From contig JACPNP010000026.1 in assembly GCA_016185365.1 (NCBI GenBank), positions 1 through 51,587 on the forward strand: a stretch of 51,587 nucleotides of DNA. Direction: 5' to 3'. A program made the position numbers and the translations under genes. The DNA is from Terriglobales bacterium. GTDB taxonomy: Bacteria > Acidobacteriota > Terriglobia > Terriglobales > Acidobacteriaceae. The notes below the pieces were generated by a model. The model was not told the origin of the DNA and ran no database searches. It worked only from the letters and a program-made list of their open reading frames with translations. Positions 1-7,129 of this stretch are shown here, one piece after another. How positions within the stretch are numbered: the first letter of the stretch is position 1; every line of letters starts with the position of its first letter.

Positions 1-108
1 GAGATCGCCCTCTCCCAGCCGCAGGTGCCCGCCTCCGTCCAGGACCGCATCCGCTCGGTGCACGAACTGGCGGAGCAATTGCGCACCCGGCTGGCCATGA
101 CCGCGTAG
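1..108 (+). CDS. C-terminal fragment of an unidentified protein
   Basis: The window opens inside a reading frame that runs from base 1 to a TAG at 106-108 and encodes the last 35 residues of a protein whose start lies outside. The fragment is polar and looks helical, with the stretch RIRSVHELAEQLRTRLAMTA at its end. Codon use is GC-rich like its neighbours. Nothing in these residues identifies a family, so no function is offered. The next gene on this strand starts 67 bases later behind a hairpin. Confidence 0.55.
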   Translation, partial: EIALSQPQVPASVQDRIRSVHELAEQLRTRLAMTA

Positions 109-138
109 CCCCGGATCGTCAACACCCGCGTGTTATCT

Positions 139-170
139 TGGAGCCTCGCTTCGATCCGAGGCTCCAGGAG
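139..170 (+). promoter_or_regulatory. Hairpin abutting the ribosome binding site of the CDGSH gene
   Basis: TGGAGCCTCG (139-148) and CGAGGCTCCA (157-166) form a perfect 10-bp stem with an 8-base loop. The AGGAG ribosome site (166-170) begins at the last base of the stem, and the ATG is at 176. There is no T-run, so a terminator for the upstream gene is less likely. The position would allow the hairpin to affect ribosome access, but that is inference. Confidence 0.5.
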
Positions 171-175
171 ACTCC

Positions 176-382
176 ATGTCTGACGTAACGATCACCGTGA
201 AAATCAACGGCCCATATCGCGTGGAAGGGCCGATCAAGCTCATCGACGCTCAGGGCAAGGAATGGGACCTCACCGGCAAGCCCGCCATCTCGCTCTGCCG
301 CTGCGGCCAGTCGTCCAAGAAACCGTTCTGTGACGGCACCCACAACACCTGCGGCTTCCAATCCGACGTGTGCGCGCCGTAG
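176..382 (+). CDS. CDGSH iron-sulfur domain protein
   Basis: This 68-residue protein carries the CDGSH signature: C41-x-C43-x8-C52-D-G-T-H56, the three-Cys, one-His ligand set of a [2Fe-2S] cluster as in mitoNEET-type proteins. The Ser of the consensus CDGSH is Thr here, which is common. Residues 1-38 form a short beta-rich lead-in (PYRVEGPIKLID) usual in small bacterial members. No membrane segment is visible, so it should be cytoplasmic. Bacterial CDGSH proteins are thought to move electrons or clusters, but the partner cannot be told from this locus. The start is supported by AGGAG six bases upstream. It converges with the VWA gene at 440-1687. Confidence 0.88.
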   Translation: MSDVTITVKINGPYRVEGPIKLIDAQGKEWDLTGKPAISLCRCGQSSKKPFCDGTHNTCGFQSDVCAP

Positions 383-439
383 GCGGCCAGGTCTTATCGA
401 CCCGAGGTTTTTCCGGAAGCCGGCAGCTGGCCACTGCCG

Positions 440-1687
440 TTAGTGCACCGTGCGTGTCTTCCGCGACACGTAATCCATCAGCACGTATTCGCCCAGCCGC
501 TCCGGCGTGGTGAAGTACGCCTTGCCCCGGCACATCTCCGTGACCTTCCGCACGAATTGCACCAGGCCGAAATCGGACGCCAGCATGAACGTATTGATCA
601 TGATGCCGCTGCGCTTGCAGCGCGAGACCTCTTCCAGCGTCTGGGAGACCACCAGCGGGTCGAGCCCGAACGCATTCTTGTAGATGCGCCCGTCCGGCAG
701 GGTGAGCGCGGAAGGCTTGCCGTCCGTGATCATCACGATCTGCTTCATGTCTTTCTTCTGGCGCTGCAGGAGCCGTTGGGCCAGGCGCAAGCCTTCGCGC
801 GTGTTGGTGTAATACGGCCCCACCGTCACCCGCGCCAGTTGCGAGACCGGCAGATCCTCCGCCGAATCATGGAACAGCACCAGCGAGAGCGAATCGCCCG
901 GATATTGCGTGCGGATCAGGTGGCTGAGCGCCATGGCCACGCGCTTGGCGGGCGTGAACCGGTCCTCACCATAAAGGATCATGGAGTGCGAACAGTCGAG
1001 CATCACCACCGTCGCGCAGGAGGACTGATACTCGCACTGATCGACCTCCAGGTCCTCATATTCGATGTTCAGCGGCAGCTTGAGTCCCTCGCGGCGGATG
1101 GCGTTCGAAAGCGTGGCGGTGATGTCGAGATTCAGCGTGTCGCCGAACTCGTACGGCTTTGACGCCCCGCCGGCTTCGATCCCGGTGGCCAGGTCGCGCG
1201 TATCGTGCCGCCCGAAGTTGGCGCGGCCGAGCGAGCCCAGCAGGTCGCGCAGGGCGCGGTAGCCCAGGAAATCAAGACCTTTGTCCGTGACCTCGAACCG
1301 GGTTTGCGCCTGCGCCTCACCCGCGGCGCCGGGCACGTCAGAACGCTGCGATGGCTGTGCCGGCTGCACCGGTTGGTCGATGGAGATGTAGTTTTCCGTC
1401 TCCATGCGCTGCAGGATCTGTTCCACCAGTTCCTCCAGCCGGCCGTCTTCCCGCATCTGCTCCAGCGACTCCCGCATCGGCTCGTCGAGGAATTCACCGT
1501 TCTCCAGCGCCTGGCGGATGGCCTCGCGCAACTCGTCCAGCGAGTCGCGCTGCATCTCATGGAACTGGAGATAAGGGTTCCGGTAACCGCTCTGCAGCAA
1601 ATAGTCGGAGAGCGCGCTGAGCAGGTCCTCCAGGCTCATCTCGCCCGCCGGATCAGCCACGTATTTGCTGAATTTGGTGTACTTCAT
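440..1687 (-). CDS. VWA-domain protein, partner of the upstream AAA+ ATPase
   Basis: This 415-residue protein has a charged helical N-terminal half (about 1-100), a Pro/Gln-rich linker (about 105-130) and a von Willebrand A domain from about residue 225. The metal-binding MIDAS motif is visible as D231-C-S233-H-S235 ([10 protein letters not shown]), followed by the typical strand [10 protein letters not shown]. No signal peptide is present, so it is cytoplasmic. Paired MoxR-type AAA+/VWA genes are known to act together in metal insertion or remodelling of enzyme complexes. Here the ATPase gene ends 8 bases upstream and its stop codon overlaps the AGGAAG ribosome site, so the two are one operon. 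The client is unknown. The sequence recalls the chelatase-like VWA group, but no chlorophyll or cobalamin genes are nearby. Confidence 0.82.
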   Translation of the reverse strand: MKYTKFSKYVADPAGEMSLEDLLSALSDYLLQSGYRNPYLQFHEMQRDSLDELREAIRQALENGEFLDEPMRESLEQMREDGRLEELVEQILQRMETENYISIDQPVQPAQPSQRSDVPGAAGEAQAQTRFEVTDKGLDFLGYRALRDLLGSLGRANFGRHDTRDLATGIEAGGASKPYEFGDTLNLDITATLSNAIRREGLKLPLNIEYEDLEVDQCEYQSSCATVVMLDCSHSMILYGEDRFTPAKRVAMALSHLIRTQYPGDSLSLVLFHDSAEDLPVSQLARVTVGPYYTNTREGLRLAQRLLQRQKKDMKQIVMITDGKPSALTLPDGRIYKNAFGLDPLVVSQTLEEVSRCKRSGIMINTFMLASDFGLVQFVRKVTEMCRGKAYFTTPERLGEYVLMDYVSRKTRTVH

Positions 1688-1695
1688 GCGGCTTC

Positions 1696-3186
1696 CTAAT
1701 TGAACGGACGCCGAGTACGCGCCGGCAGGTCCTCGCGCGAGTGGCTCGGCTCCGGTCGCTTGGGCTGGCGCTCAGCCTTGAACACCCGCTCTTCGCTGCG
1801 CCCGATGCGTTTGTGCGCATGCAGACCCTCCAGCAGGAACTCCGCGGCTGACACCTGCGACTCCACCGGCGACTTCCCGTTCACGCCGAGTGGCGTGAGT
1901 CGGTCCATCAGTCCCTGGATCTCGCCCAGTGACTTCAGCACATCGGCCGCACCGGCATTTTCCGCGATCTTGATCTGTCCGCCCAGGTCGAACCACTGCA
2001 CGATGGGGTCCACCTTGGCCTCACGGAAATACCGGTCAAACACCCGGGCCACGGCCGTGCGGATCAACTCGCGGGCCACAGCGTCGCCGCCCTTCAGCTC
2101 GCCTTCATACTCCAGTTCCAGTTTGCCGGTGATGGCGGGCAGCGCGGCGTACACATCCGCCACGCGCGGGACCACGGTCTTTTCCCCGCTGCGGACGGCG
2201 CGCTGCTCGGCATTCGAGACCACATTCTCCAAACAGCTGATGGCCAGCCGCTGGCTCACGCCGCTGCGCCGGTCCACGCGCTTGTCCTCCCGGGCCGTGA
2301 ATGCGATCTGCTCCACGATCTCGCGGACGTAGCGCGGCACGGTGAGCGGCAGCCCGCCGCGTCCGATCCAGGCCTCCTGCTGCGTGATGGTGATGCCTTC
2401 TTCGATGGTCGCGGGATAATGCGTGCGGACCTCGGACCCGATGCGGTCCTTCAGCGGGGTCACGATCTTGCCCCGCGCCGTGTAGTCCTCCGGGTTGGCG
2501 CTGAACACCAGGGCGATGTCCAGCGGCAGGCGCACGGGATAGCCTTTGATCTGCACGTCGCCTTCTTGCATGATGTTGAATAGTCCCACCTGAATCTTGC
2601 CCGCCAGGTCCGGCAATTCGTTGATGGCGAACAGGCCGCGGTTGGCGCGCGGCAATAGGCCATAGTGCATGGTCAGTTCGCTGCCCAACTCCTCGCCCTT
2701 CTTCGCTGCCTTGATGGGGTCGATGTCCCCGATCAGGTCCGCGATGGTCACATCCGGCGTAGCCAGCTTTTCCACGTAGCGCTCCTCAGGCGCTAGCCAG
2801 GCGATCGGGGTCTGCTCGCCGCGCTCGGCCACCAAGTCGCGGCAGCGCCGGCAGATCGGTGCGTAAGGGTTGTCGCGGATCTCACACCCGGACACGTAGG
2901 GCAGCGCCGGATCGAGCAGCGAGGTCAGCGCGCGCAGGATGCGGCTCTTGGCCTGGCCGCGCAGTCCCAGCAGGATGAAATTGTGCCGGGAAAGGACCGC
3001 ATTCACGATCTGCGGCACTACCGTATCGTCATAGCCGACGATGCCGGGAAAGATCGGCATGCCCGTGCGCAGCCGATCCAAAAGGTTTTCCCGCAGTTCG
3101 TCTTTTACCCGGCGGTCCTGCAGGCGTTCCGGCGTGAAGGGACTGTGGCGAAGTTGGCCCAGGGACTGGGGAAGCGTGGCTGGCAA
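1696..3186 (-). CDS. Magnesium-chelatase-like AAA+ ATPase (MoxR/BchI type)
   Basis: This 496-residue AAA+ protein is of the helix-2-insert type. The P-loop is GLRGQAKS (74-81), with Ala where the Gly before the Lys is usual. The Walker B strand reads LFAINELPDL (185-194), with Asn-Glu instead of Asp-Glu. Sensor 1 appears as FSANPEDY (229-236). A C-x10-C-x2-C cluster (C101, C112, C115) sits between the P-loop and Walker B and could bind metal. Such P-loop variants recur in database entries labelled Mg chelatase, so it is probably an active family member with drifted motifs. It starts with TTG, supported by a GGGGGA ribosome site 6 bases upstream. It forms an operon with the VWA protein. The substrate is unknown, and a true magnesium chelatase role is unlikely without pigment genes. 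Confidence 0.83.
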   Translation of the reverse strand: MPATLPQSLGQLRHSPFTPERLQDRRVKDELRENLLDRLRTGMPIFPGIVGYDDTVVPQIVNAVLSRHNFILLGLRGQAKSRILRALTSLLDPALPYVSGCEIRDNPYAPICRRCRDLVAERGEQTPIAWLAPEERYVEKLATPDVTIADLIGDIDPIKAAKKGEELGSELTMHYGLLPRANRGLFAINELPDLAGKIQVGLFNIMQEGDVQIKGYPVRLPLDIALVFSANPEDYTARGKIVTPLKDRIGSEVRTHYPATIEEGITITQQEAWIGRGGLPLTVPRYVREIVEQIAFTAREDKRVDRRSGVSQRLAISCLENVVSNAEQRAVRSGEKTVVPRVADVYAALPAITGKLELEYEGELKGGDAVARELIRTAVARVFDRYFREAKVDPIVQWFDLGGQIKIAENAGAADVLKSLGEIQGLMDRLTPLGVNGKSPVESQVSAAEFLLEGLHAHKRIGRSEERVFKAERQPKRPEPSHSREDLPARTRRPFN

Positions 3187-3225
3187 GTGGGTCCCCCTTT
3201 GGGCCGGATTATACGCCGCCGGAAC

Positions 3226-3432
3226 ATTTGCGATTTCCGATTTGTGATTTCTGATTTCTAGAGATTGAAGTGAGTCTGGTAGATCACTCTGCTCTAGGTC
3301 TGCCTTCTGAACCGTGGTCTAAGCCGCTCCGGCGGGACTCAAATCCCATTCGGCCAATTAGAGTACGTTATGCTCTCAATGGCATGGGTCTGCAATCACA
3401 AAATCTCAAATCACAAATCATACTTCGCAAAT
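3226..3432. repeat. Long imperfect inverted repeat built of ATTTG/GATTT units
   Basis: The intergenic region between two minus-strand genes holds two arms of about 42 bases in inverted orientation, at 3226-3267 and 3391-3432. Outer ends match exactly (ATTTGCGA at 3226-3233; TCGCAAAT at 3425-3432). A core of 12 bases matches exactly (GATTTGTGATTT at 3239-3250; AAATCACAAATC at 3408-3419). Each arm is itself made of short GATTT-type repeats. The roughly 120 bases between carry no ORF I would support. The structure could be a small non-autonomous element or a cruciform-forming spacer repeat. No flanking target-site duplication is obvious. Confidence 0.6.
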
Positions 3433-3439
3433 CGTCCCT

Positions 3440-4075
3440 TCAATTCACCCAACCCGTGGCGCCGCTTTTCTTTCGGCCGAAGGCCAACATCTTCAGTTTG
3501 GGCAGGACGCGGGTGTAGTACTCCAGCAGTGTCTCCAGCCGCTCGCGTTCGGAGCGCATGGCCAGGAACCGTTGCTTGAATTCCAGGTCGACCGGCAACG
3601 GCGCGATCAGTTGGAAGGAGAGCAGGTTGCTCTCGGGATCGGGCCGCGTCACCTCGGCGGCGGTCAGCAACAGGACCTCGGTGTGGAGCTCCAAGGCGCT
3701 CTTGCGCAAGTCGGTCGGGGCCTCCGGCTCTTTCTCGTCATCCAGAGATTCGACCTCTCCTTGCAGGAACGCGCGCTCTTCAGAAGTAGAGACGACGGCA
3801 AACCGCTGTCGGCCGAGGGTGAGGACGTCCATGCGGCCGTCCGGATAGGTATGTAGCACGTCCATGATCTCCGCCGTGCAGCCCACGTCCTCGATCTGGT
3901 CCGCATCCGCGCGCGACTCCACCGGCCTGACCCGCACCACGCCGAAAGGTTTCCGGTCCCTCAGGCATTCACTGATCATCTCCTTGGAGCGCGGCTCGAA
4001 GATGTGCAGCGGCAGCGGCATCTCCGGGAACAGCACCAGGTCGAGAGGGAACAATGGGATCCGCTGCGCGGGCAT
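3440..4075 (-). CDS. Stand-alone LON substrate-binding domain protein
   Basis: These 211 residues are a single Lon N-terminal (PUA-like LON) domain followed by a helical tail. The opening IPLFPLDLVLFPEMPLPLHI is the hallmark of the family, and the domain ends around residue 190 in a charged helix. There is no ATPase or protease domain, so it cannot be a protease on its own. Free-standing LON-domain proteins are widespread, and their role is poorly defined, probably substrate or partner binding. Full-length Lon is encoded separately at 22338-24776. The start lacks a ribosome site close by. Instead a TAAAAT box lies 6 bases upstream, which suggests a leaderless message. The gene is divergent from the SDR at 4130. 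Confidence 0.85.
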   Translation of the reverse strand: MPAQRIPLFPLDLVLFPEMPLPLHIFEPRSKEMISECLRDRKPFGVVRVRPVESRADADQIEDVGCTAEIMDVLHTYPDGRMDVLTLGRQRFAVVSTSEERAFLQGEVESLDDEKEPEAPTDLRKSALELHTEVLLLTAAEVTRPDPESNLLSFQLIAPLPVDLEFKQRFLAMRSERERLETLLEYYTRVLPKLKMLAFGRKKSGATGWVN

Positions 4076-4081
4076 GACAGG

Positions 4082-4087
4082 ATTTTA
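4082..4087 (-). promoter_or_regulatory. Probable -10 box of the LON-domain gene
   Basis: Read on the minus strand, TAAAAT lies exactly 6 bases before the ATG (4073-4075). A transcript starting the usual distance downstream would begin at or next to the start codon. A clear -35 is not visible. A GGAGAG stretch further upstream is too far away (about 15 bases) to be the normal ribosome site. Confidence 0.45.
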
Positions 4088-4093
4088 CTCTCC

Positions 4094-4122
4094 TTGACTT
4101 GCGGCAGGCGGCTGAATACAAA
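4094..4122 (+). promoter_or_regulatory. Sigma70-like promoter of the SDR gene, apparently leaderless
   Basis: TTGACT (4094-4099) and TACAAA (4117-4122) are separated by the ideal 17 bases. The ATG at 4130 lies 7 bases after the -10, so the predicted transcript starts at the initiation codon. The element overlaps the upstream region of the divergent LON-domain gene, so the two promoters are interlocked. Confidence 0.6.
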
Positions 4123-4129
4123 GGCTGGA

Positions 4130-4969
4130 ATGACTTCGCTCAACGGAAAAACCGTGGTGGTGACCGGCGCCTCGATGGGGATGGGCGAGGCCATCGCGCG
4201 CATTTTTTGCGGCTCCGGCGCGAACGTGGTCATCGTGTCGCGCGACCTGGCGCGCTCGGAAATGGCCCGCCAGCGCATGGGCCATGACGACCGCACACTG
4301 GCGCTGGCTTGCGATGTCCGTCAGCGCGCGCAGATCGATGCCGCCGTCAAAGCCACGCTCGACCGCTTTGGCCGCATCGACGTGTGGGTGAATAACGCCG
4401 GCCACGGCCTGCTGGATGCGGTCGCCTCCATGGACATGGCCGCCTGCCGTTCCATGTTCGAGACCAACGTCTTTGGCGCGGTCGAGTGCCTGCAGGCGGT
4501 CGTGCCGGTGATGAAACGCCAGGGCGGCGGCGCCATCATCAACATCTCCAGTGTCGCCGGACATATCGCCGTGCCTTACATGAGCGCGTACAGCGCCACC
4601 AAGCACGCGCTCAATGCGCTGAGCAAGTCCGCGCGCTTGGAATTGAAGAGCCACGGGATCAATGTCTTGACCGTATGTCCGGGATACATCCGCACGGATT
4701 TTTCAGTGAATGCGGTGAAGGGAAGCGAGATCCGCCGCTTCGGCGAACAGGTCCGCCGCGGTATTCCTCCGGAACGCGTGGCCCGTGCGGTATTGCAAGG
4801 CTACTTGCGGGGGAAGCGCGAGATCGTGGTCCCGGCTTCGGACCGCATCAAGATCAAACTGTATCAACTGGTCCCGCGTCTCATCGAGCAGGTCATGATG
4901 CGCATGACCCAGCCGATGACAGCGGAGCAGATCGCCGCCGCGGAGGCCCGGCGGCAGGGCAAGACCTAG
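4130..4969 (+). CDS. Short-chain dehydrogenase/reductase (classical SDR)
   Basis: This 279-residue protein shows every landmark of a classical SDR: the NAD(P)-binding TGASMGMG (12-19), NNAG (88-91), the catalytic Ser in NISS (around 140), and Y154-x3-K158 (YSATK). The C-terminal extension of about 60 residues after the core, with a basic amphipathic stretch (SDRIKIKLYQLVPRL), resembles SDRs that sit at membranes and act on lipids. The substrate is unknown. An upstream in-frame ATG at 4004 would overlap the LON-domain gene and its promoter, so the internal ATG, which begins exactly at the usual family start, is preferred. The stop overlaps that of the convergent TPR gene by four bases. Confidence 0.85.
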   Translation: MTSLNGKTVVVTGASMGMGEAIARIFCGSGANVVIVSRDLARSEMARQRMGHDDRTLALACDVRQRAQIDAAVKATLDRFGRIDVWVNNAGHGLLDAVASMDMAACRSMFETNVFGAVECLQAVVPVMKRQGGGAIINISSVAGHIAVPYMSAYSATKHALNALSKSARLELKSHGINVLTVCPGYIRTDFSVNAVKGSEIRRFGEQVRRGIPPERVARAVLQGYLRGKREIVVPASDRIKIKLYQLVPRLIEQVMMRMTQPMTAEQIAAAEARRQGKT

Positions 4970-5283
4970 CCGCCCAGCTCATCCAGCATCGCTTCCATCT
5001 CGCTTTGCGCGTGGCCGTTGCCCTTGCGCTCCGCCGCGGCGATCCCGCTCCGCAGGTGTTCGATGGCTTCCTCCGTACGCCCCTGCTTGGCCAGGGTCTG
5101 CGCCGCCATGAAATAACCGGCTTCATAATCCGGATTCTGGCTGAGCAAAGTCTCGAACTCCTGCAGCGCGGGTTCGATCTGGCCGAGGCGGACAAATTCC
5201 ATGGCCAGGCCATAGCGGGTGAAGGCATCGCCGGGGTTTTGGGCAAGTAGTTGCTGGAACATCGCGATACGGTCTTGGCTCAT
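4966..5283 (-). CDS. Small tetratricopeptide-repeat protein
   Basis: The 105 residues hold two to three TPR units. They start at about residue 3 (QQLLAQNPGDAFTRYGLAME), 37 (PALQEFETLLSQNPDYEAGY) and 70 (EEAIEHLRSGIAAAE), with the typical alternation of small and aromatic residues. There is no signal peptide or membrane segment, so it is probably a cytoplasmic scaffold. The partner is unknown. The gene is convergent with the SDR, with overlapping stop codons, and its start lies 45 bases from that of the divergent thioesterase. Confidence 0.75.
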   Translation of the reverse strand: MSQDRIAMFQQLLAQNPGDAFTRYGLAMEFVRLGQIEPALQEFETLLSQNPDYEAGYFMAAQTLAKQGRTEEAIEHLRSGIAAAERKGNGHAQSEMEAMLDELGG

Positions 5284-5328
5284 GGTCTCTGCATCACTCT
5301 ACCAAAGCCTTGCATCAATATCGCTGCC

Positions 5329-5865
5329 ATGTCAGCAATCGTTTATCATCCGAAGAATATGATCGAACCGATGGAAGGGCACCTGGCCCCGCGCACCGTG
5401 GCGGAATCGAAGTCCGAAATGGCCGAAGTCATCCTGCCCAATGACACCAACCCCCTGGGCAATCTCCTGGGCGGCCGCCTGATGCACTTGATCGACATCG
5501 CCGGGGCCATGGCCTGCCACCGGCATTCGCGCAGCTACGTGGTCACGGCTTCGATGGACCACATCGATTTCCTGGCGCCCGTCCATGTGGGCGATCTGCT
5601 CATCCTGTGCTCCAGCGTGAACCGCGCTTTTCGCACCTCGATGGAGGTCGGCGTGAAGGTGTGGGTGGAGAATTACATGAGCGGCACCCGCCGCCACGTG
5701 GCCAGCGCCTACCTCACGTTCGTTGCGGTCGACCGACATGGCAACCACCTGCCGGTGCCGCAGATCGTCACGGAGAACGAGGAAGAGAAGCGCCGCTTCG
5801 AGGACGCCGGCCGCCGCCGAGAATTGCGGAAAGCGGAGAGCCAGCGGAAACAGACGAAGAAGTAG
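5329..5865 (+). CDS. Acyl-CoA thioesterase of the hotdog (YciA/ACOT) type
   Basis: This 178-residue protein is a single hotdog domain. The signature NPLGNLLGGRLMHLIDIAGA (about 46-65) contains the Asn and Asp that position the thioester and water in the acyl-CoA thioesterase family. The sequence TASMDHIDFLAPVHVGDLL is the conserved second strand. A charged Arg/Glu-rich tail follows from about residue 145. It would hydrolyse acyl-CoA to free acid and CoA in the cytoplasm, in line with the fatty-acid genes elsewhere in the window. The start at 5329 is uncertain because no ribosome site is visible; ATG 5359 is an alternative, and the longer 5251 start would overlap the TPR gene. Confidence 0.83.
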   Translation: MSAIVYHPKNMIEPMEGHLAPRTVAESKSEMAEVILPNDTNPLGNLLGGRLMHLIDIAGAMACHRHSRSYVVTASMDHIDFLAPVHVGDLLILCSSVNRAFRTSMEVGVKVWVENYMSGTRRHVASAYLTFVAVDRHGNHLPVPQIVTENEEEKRRFEDAGRRRELRKAESQRKQTKK

Positions 5866-5877
5866 CCCGGATTCCTT

Positions 5878-5883
5878 TACAAT
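5878..5883 (+). promoter_or_regulatory. Probable -10 box of the 5891 gene
   Basis: TACAAT ends 7 bases before the ATG at 5891 and just after the stop of the thioesterase gene. No ribosome site is present between them. The spacing fits a leaderless transcript, although a good -35 is not seen. Confidence 0.4.
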
Positions 5884-5890
5884 CCCAGCG

Positions 5891-6334
5891 ATGCTGCGCG
5901 TCATCATCTTCGGCGTGGTCGTCGCATCGTTGCTGGTGTTCCTGCGCCTGATGCTGCTGAGCATTCGCCGCGGACCGCAACCCCGGCGCGCTCCGGTCCG
6001 CGAGGACAAGATCATTGACGCGGAAGAACCGGTGCTGGAGCTCAAGAGCTACCGCTTTCACGGTTGCGATTCCGCTATGGGGCCGCCTGACCCTTTGGAT
6101 TTTCATGAACGGCTTTATGTCAGCGTCGGCCCCAGGGATTCCGACCGCGCGCGCACTTATTGCATCCACGTCACGACCCCGAAGACGCTGGAAAAGGAAC
6201 TTTCTGCAAGCGGACATCCGGCCCGCTTCGGGCGCGACCTGCTGATCGTTCACCGCTTCGAAGTGGATGTGATCCTGCGCGCCGTGCGCGACCGTATCCG
6301 TGAACTCAATGAACTGGGAGAAAGTCTGGACTGA
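5891..6334 (+). CDS. Membrane-anchored protein of unknown function, possibly Imm8-like
   Basis: The 147-residue product starts with one hydrophobic segment (LRVIIFGVVVASLLVFLRLM, residues 2-21) followed by an Arg-rich stretch, so the rest probably faces the cytoplasm. From about residue 50 (VLELKSYRF) the soluble domain reads like the Imm8 family pattern: a short LKS strand, VSVGP, then an IHVTTP strand near 97-102, and a later LIVHRFEVDVI. Imm8 proteins are listed as immunity proteins of polymorphic toxins. That resemblance is from memory and is weak, and no toxin gene is nearby. It lies between the thioesterase and an SDR, only 2 bases before the SDR start. I would call it a conserved hypothetical. 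Confidence 0.6.
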   Translation: MLRVIIFGVVVASLLVFLRLMLLSIRRGPQPRRAPVREDKIIDAEEPVLELKSYRFHGCDSAMGPPDPLDFHERLYVSVGPRDSDRARTYCIHVTTPKTLEKELSASGHPARFGRDLLIVHRFEVDVILRAVRDRIRELNELGESLD

Positions 6335-6336
6335 CC

Positions 6337-7089
6337 ATGCGAATGAAAAACAAGTGTGCCATCGTCACCGGGGCCGGCAGCGGCATCGGCCGCGCGATTG
6401 CGGTGGCATTTGCCAACGAAGGCGCCAAAGTCGCGCTCTTGGGCCGCAATCGAGCCAAGCTGGACGCTGTGGCAGCGGAGATCGGGGAAGCGGCTTTCGT
6501 CTGTCCCGCGGACATGAACAGCGAGGCGGAGATCACCCGGGCTGTCGACCAGACTGTGGCGCGCTTTGGCGGGCTGAACGTGCTGGTGAACAACGCCGGC
6601 GTGATGTACCCCGGCACCGCCGAATCACAGACGGAAGCGGAATGGGACGCGATGTTCCAGACCAACGTTAAAGGCGTCTGGTGGCTCTCCCGCGCGGTAT
6701 TGCCCCATCTGCGCAAGGCCGGCGGGGGCAGCATCATCAACATCTCGTCGGGGCTGGGATTGGTTGGCGGAAAGAATCGGGCCGGCTACGCCGCCACCAA
6801 AGGCGCGGTCACGCTCATGACCAAGGCCATGGCGCTCGACCACGCCCACGAGCAGATCCGCGTCAACTGCGTCTGTCCGGCGGTGGTCGAGACCGAGCTG
6901 ACGGCAGGTGTGATCAACAATGCGCCCGACCCGGAGGCCATGCGTCGCGCTCGCACCGCGTTGCATCCGCTGGGACGTCTCGGCCAGCCCGAGGACATCG
7001 CTTCGATGGTCGTCTACCTCGCCAGCGACGAATCCGCGTGGGTCACCGGCGCGGCCTTTCCGGTGGATGGGGGCTACACGGCGGGATAG
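6337..7089 (+). CDS. SDR family oxidoreductase (FabG-like)
   Basis: This is a 250-residue classical SDR with TGAGSGIG (11-18), NNAG (85-88), Ser in NISS (around 137), and Y151-x3-K155 (YAATK). It ends in the FabG-like AAFPVDGGYTAG. This C-terminus and the length match NAD(P)-dependent 3-oxoacyl or sugar/alcohol dehydrogenases. The exact substrate cannot be read from the sequence. It follows the 5891 gene by 2 bases and is probably cotranscribed with it. ATG 6343 is a possible alternative start three codons... in frame, at residue 3, which would change little. Confidence 0.88.
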   Translation: MRMKNKCAIVTGAGSGIGRAIAVAFANEGAKVALLGRNRAKLDAVAAEIGEAAFVCPADMNSEAEITRAVDQTVARFGGLNVLVNNAGVMYPGTAESQTEAEWDAMFQTNVKGVWWLSRAVLPHLRKAGGGSIINISSGLGLVGGKNRAGYAATKGAVTLMTKAMALDHAHEQIRVNCVCPAVVETELTAGVINNAPDPEAMRRARTALHPLGRLGQPEDIASMVVYLASDESAWVTGAAFPVDGGYTAG

Positions 7090-7093
7090 GAGG

Positions 7094-7123
7094 TTCGCCG
7101 AGGACAGAGCCGCCACCTATAAT
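7094..7123 (+). promoter_or_regulatory. mrp: Promoter of mrp with a perfect TATAAT, apparently leaderless
   Basis: TATAAT (7118-7123) is a perfect -10 and ends 6 bases before the ATG at 7130. A weak -35 (TTCGCC, 7094-7099) lies 18 bases upstream. There is no ribosome binding site between the box and the start codon, so transcription should begin at the ATG. Confidence 0.55.
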
Positions 7124-7129
7124 TGACGT

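Noticed and set aside
440..1162. Long open frames opposite real genes (for example 239 codons opposite the VWA gene)
   Set aside because: These are expected in GC-rich DNA as shadows of the true frame; compositions rich in Arg, His and Ala with no domain.
1696..3186. True magnesium chelatase for chlorophyll synthesis
   Set aside because: Only an AAA+/VWA pair is present, with altered motifs and no pigment genes nearby.
3187..3439. Plus-strand ORFs of 68-92 codons in the repeat region
   Set aside because: They are made of low-complexity repeat sequence, lack ribosome sites and resemble no protein family.
4004..4129. Upstream in-frame extension of the SDR gene
   Set aside because: It overlaps the LON-domain gene on the other strand and the likely promoter; the family begins at 4130.
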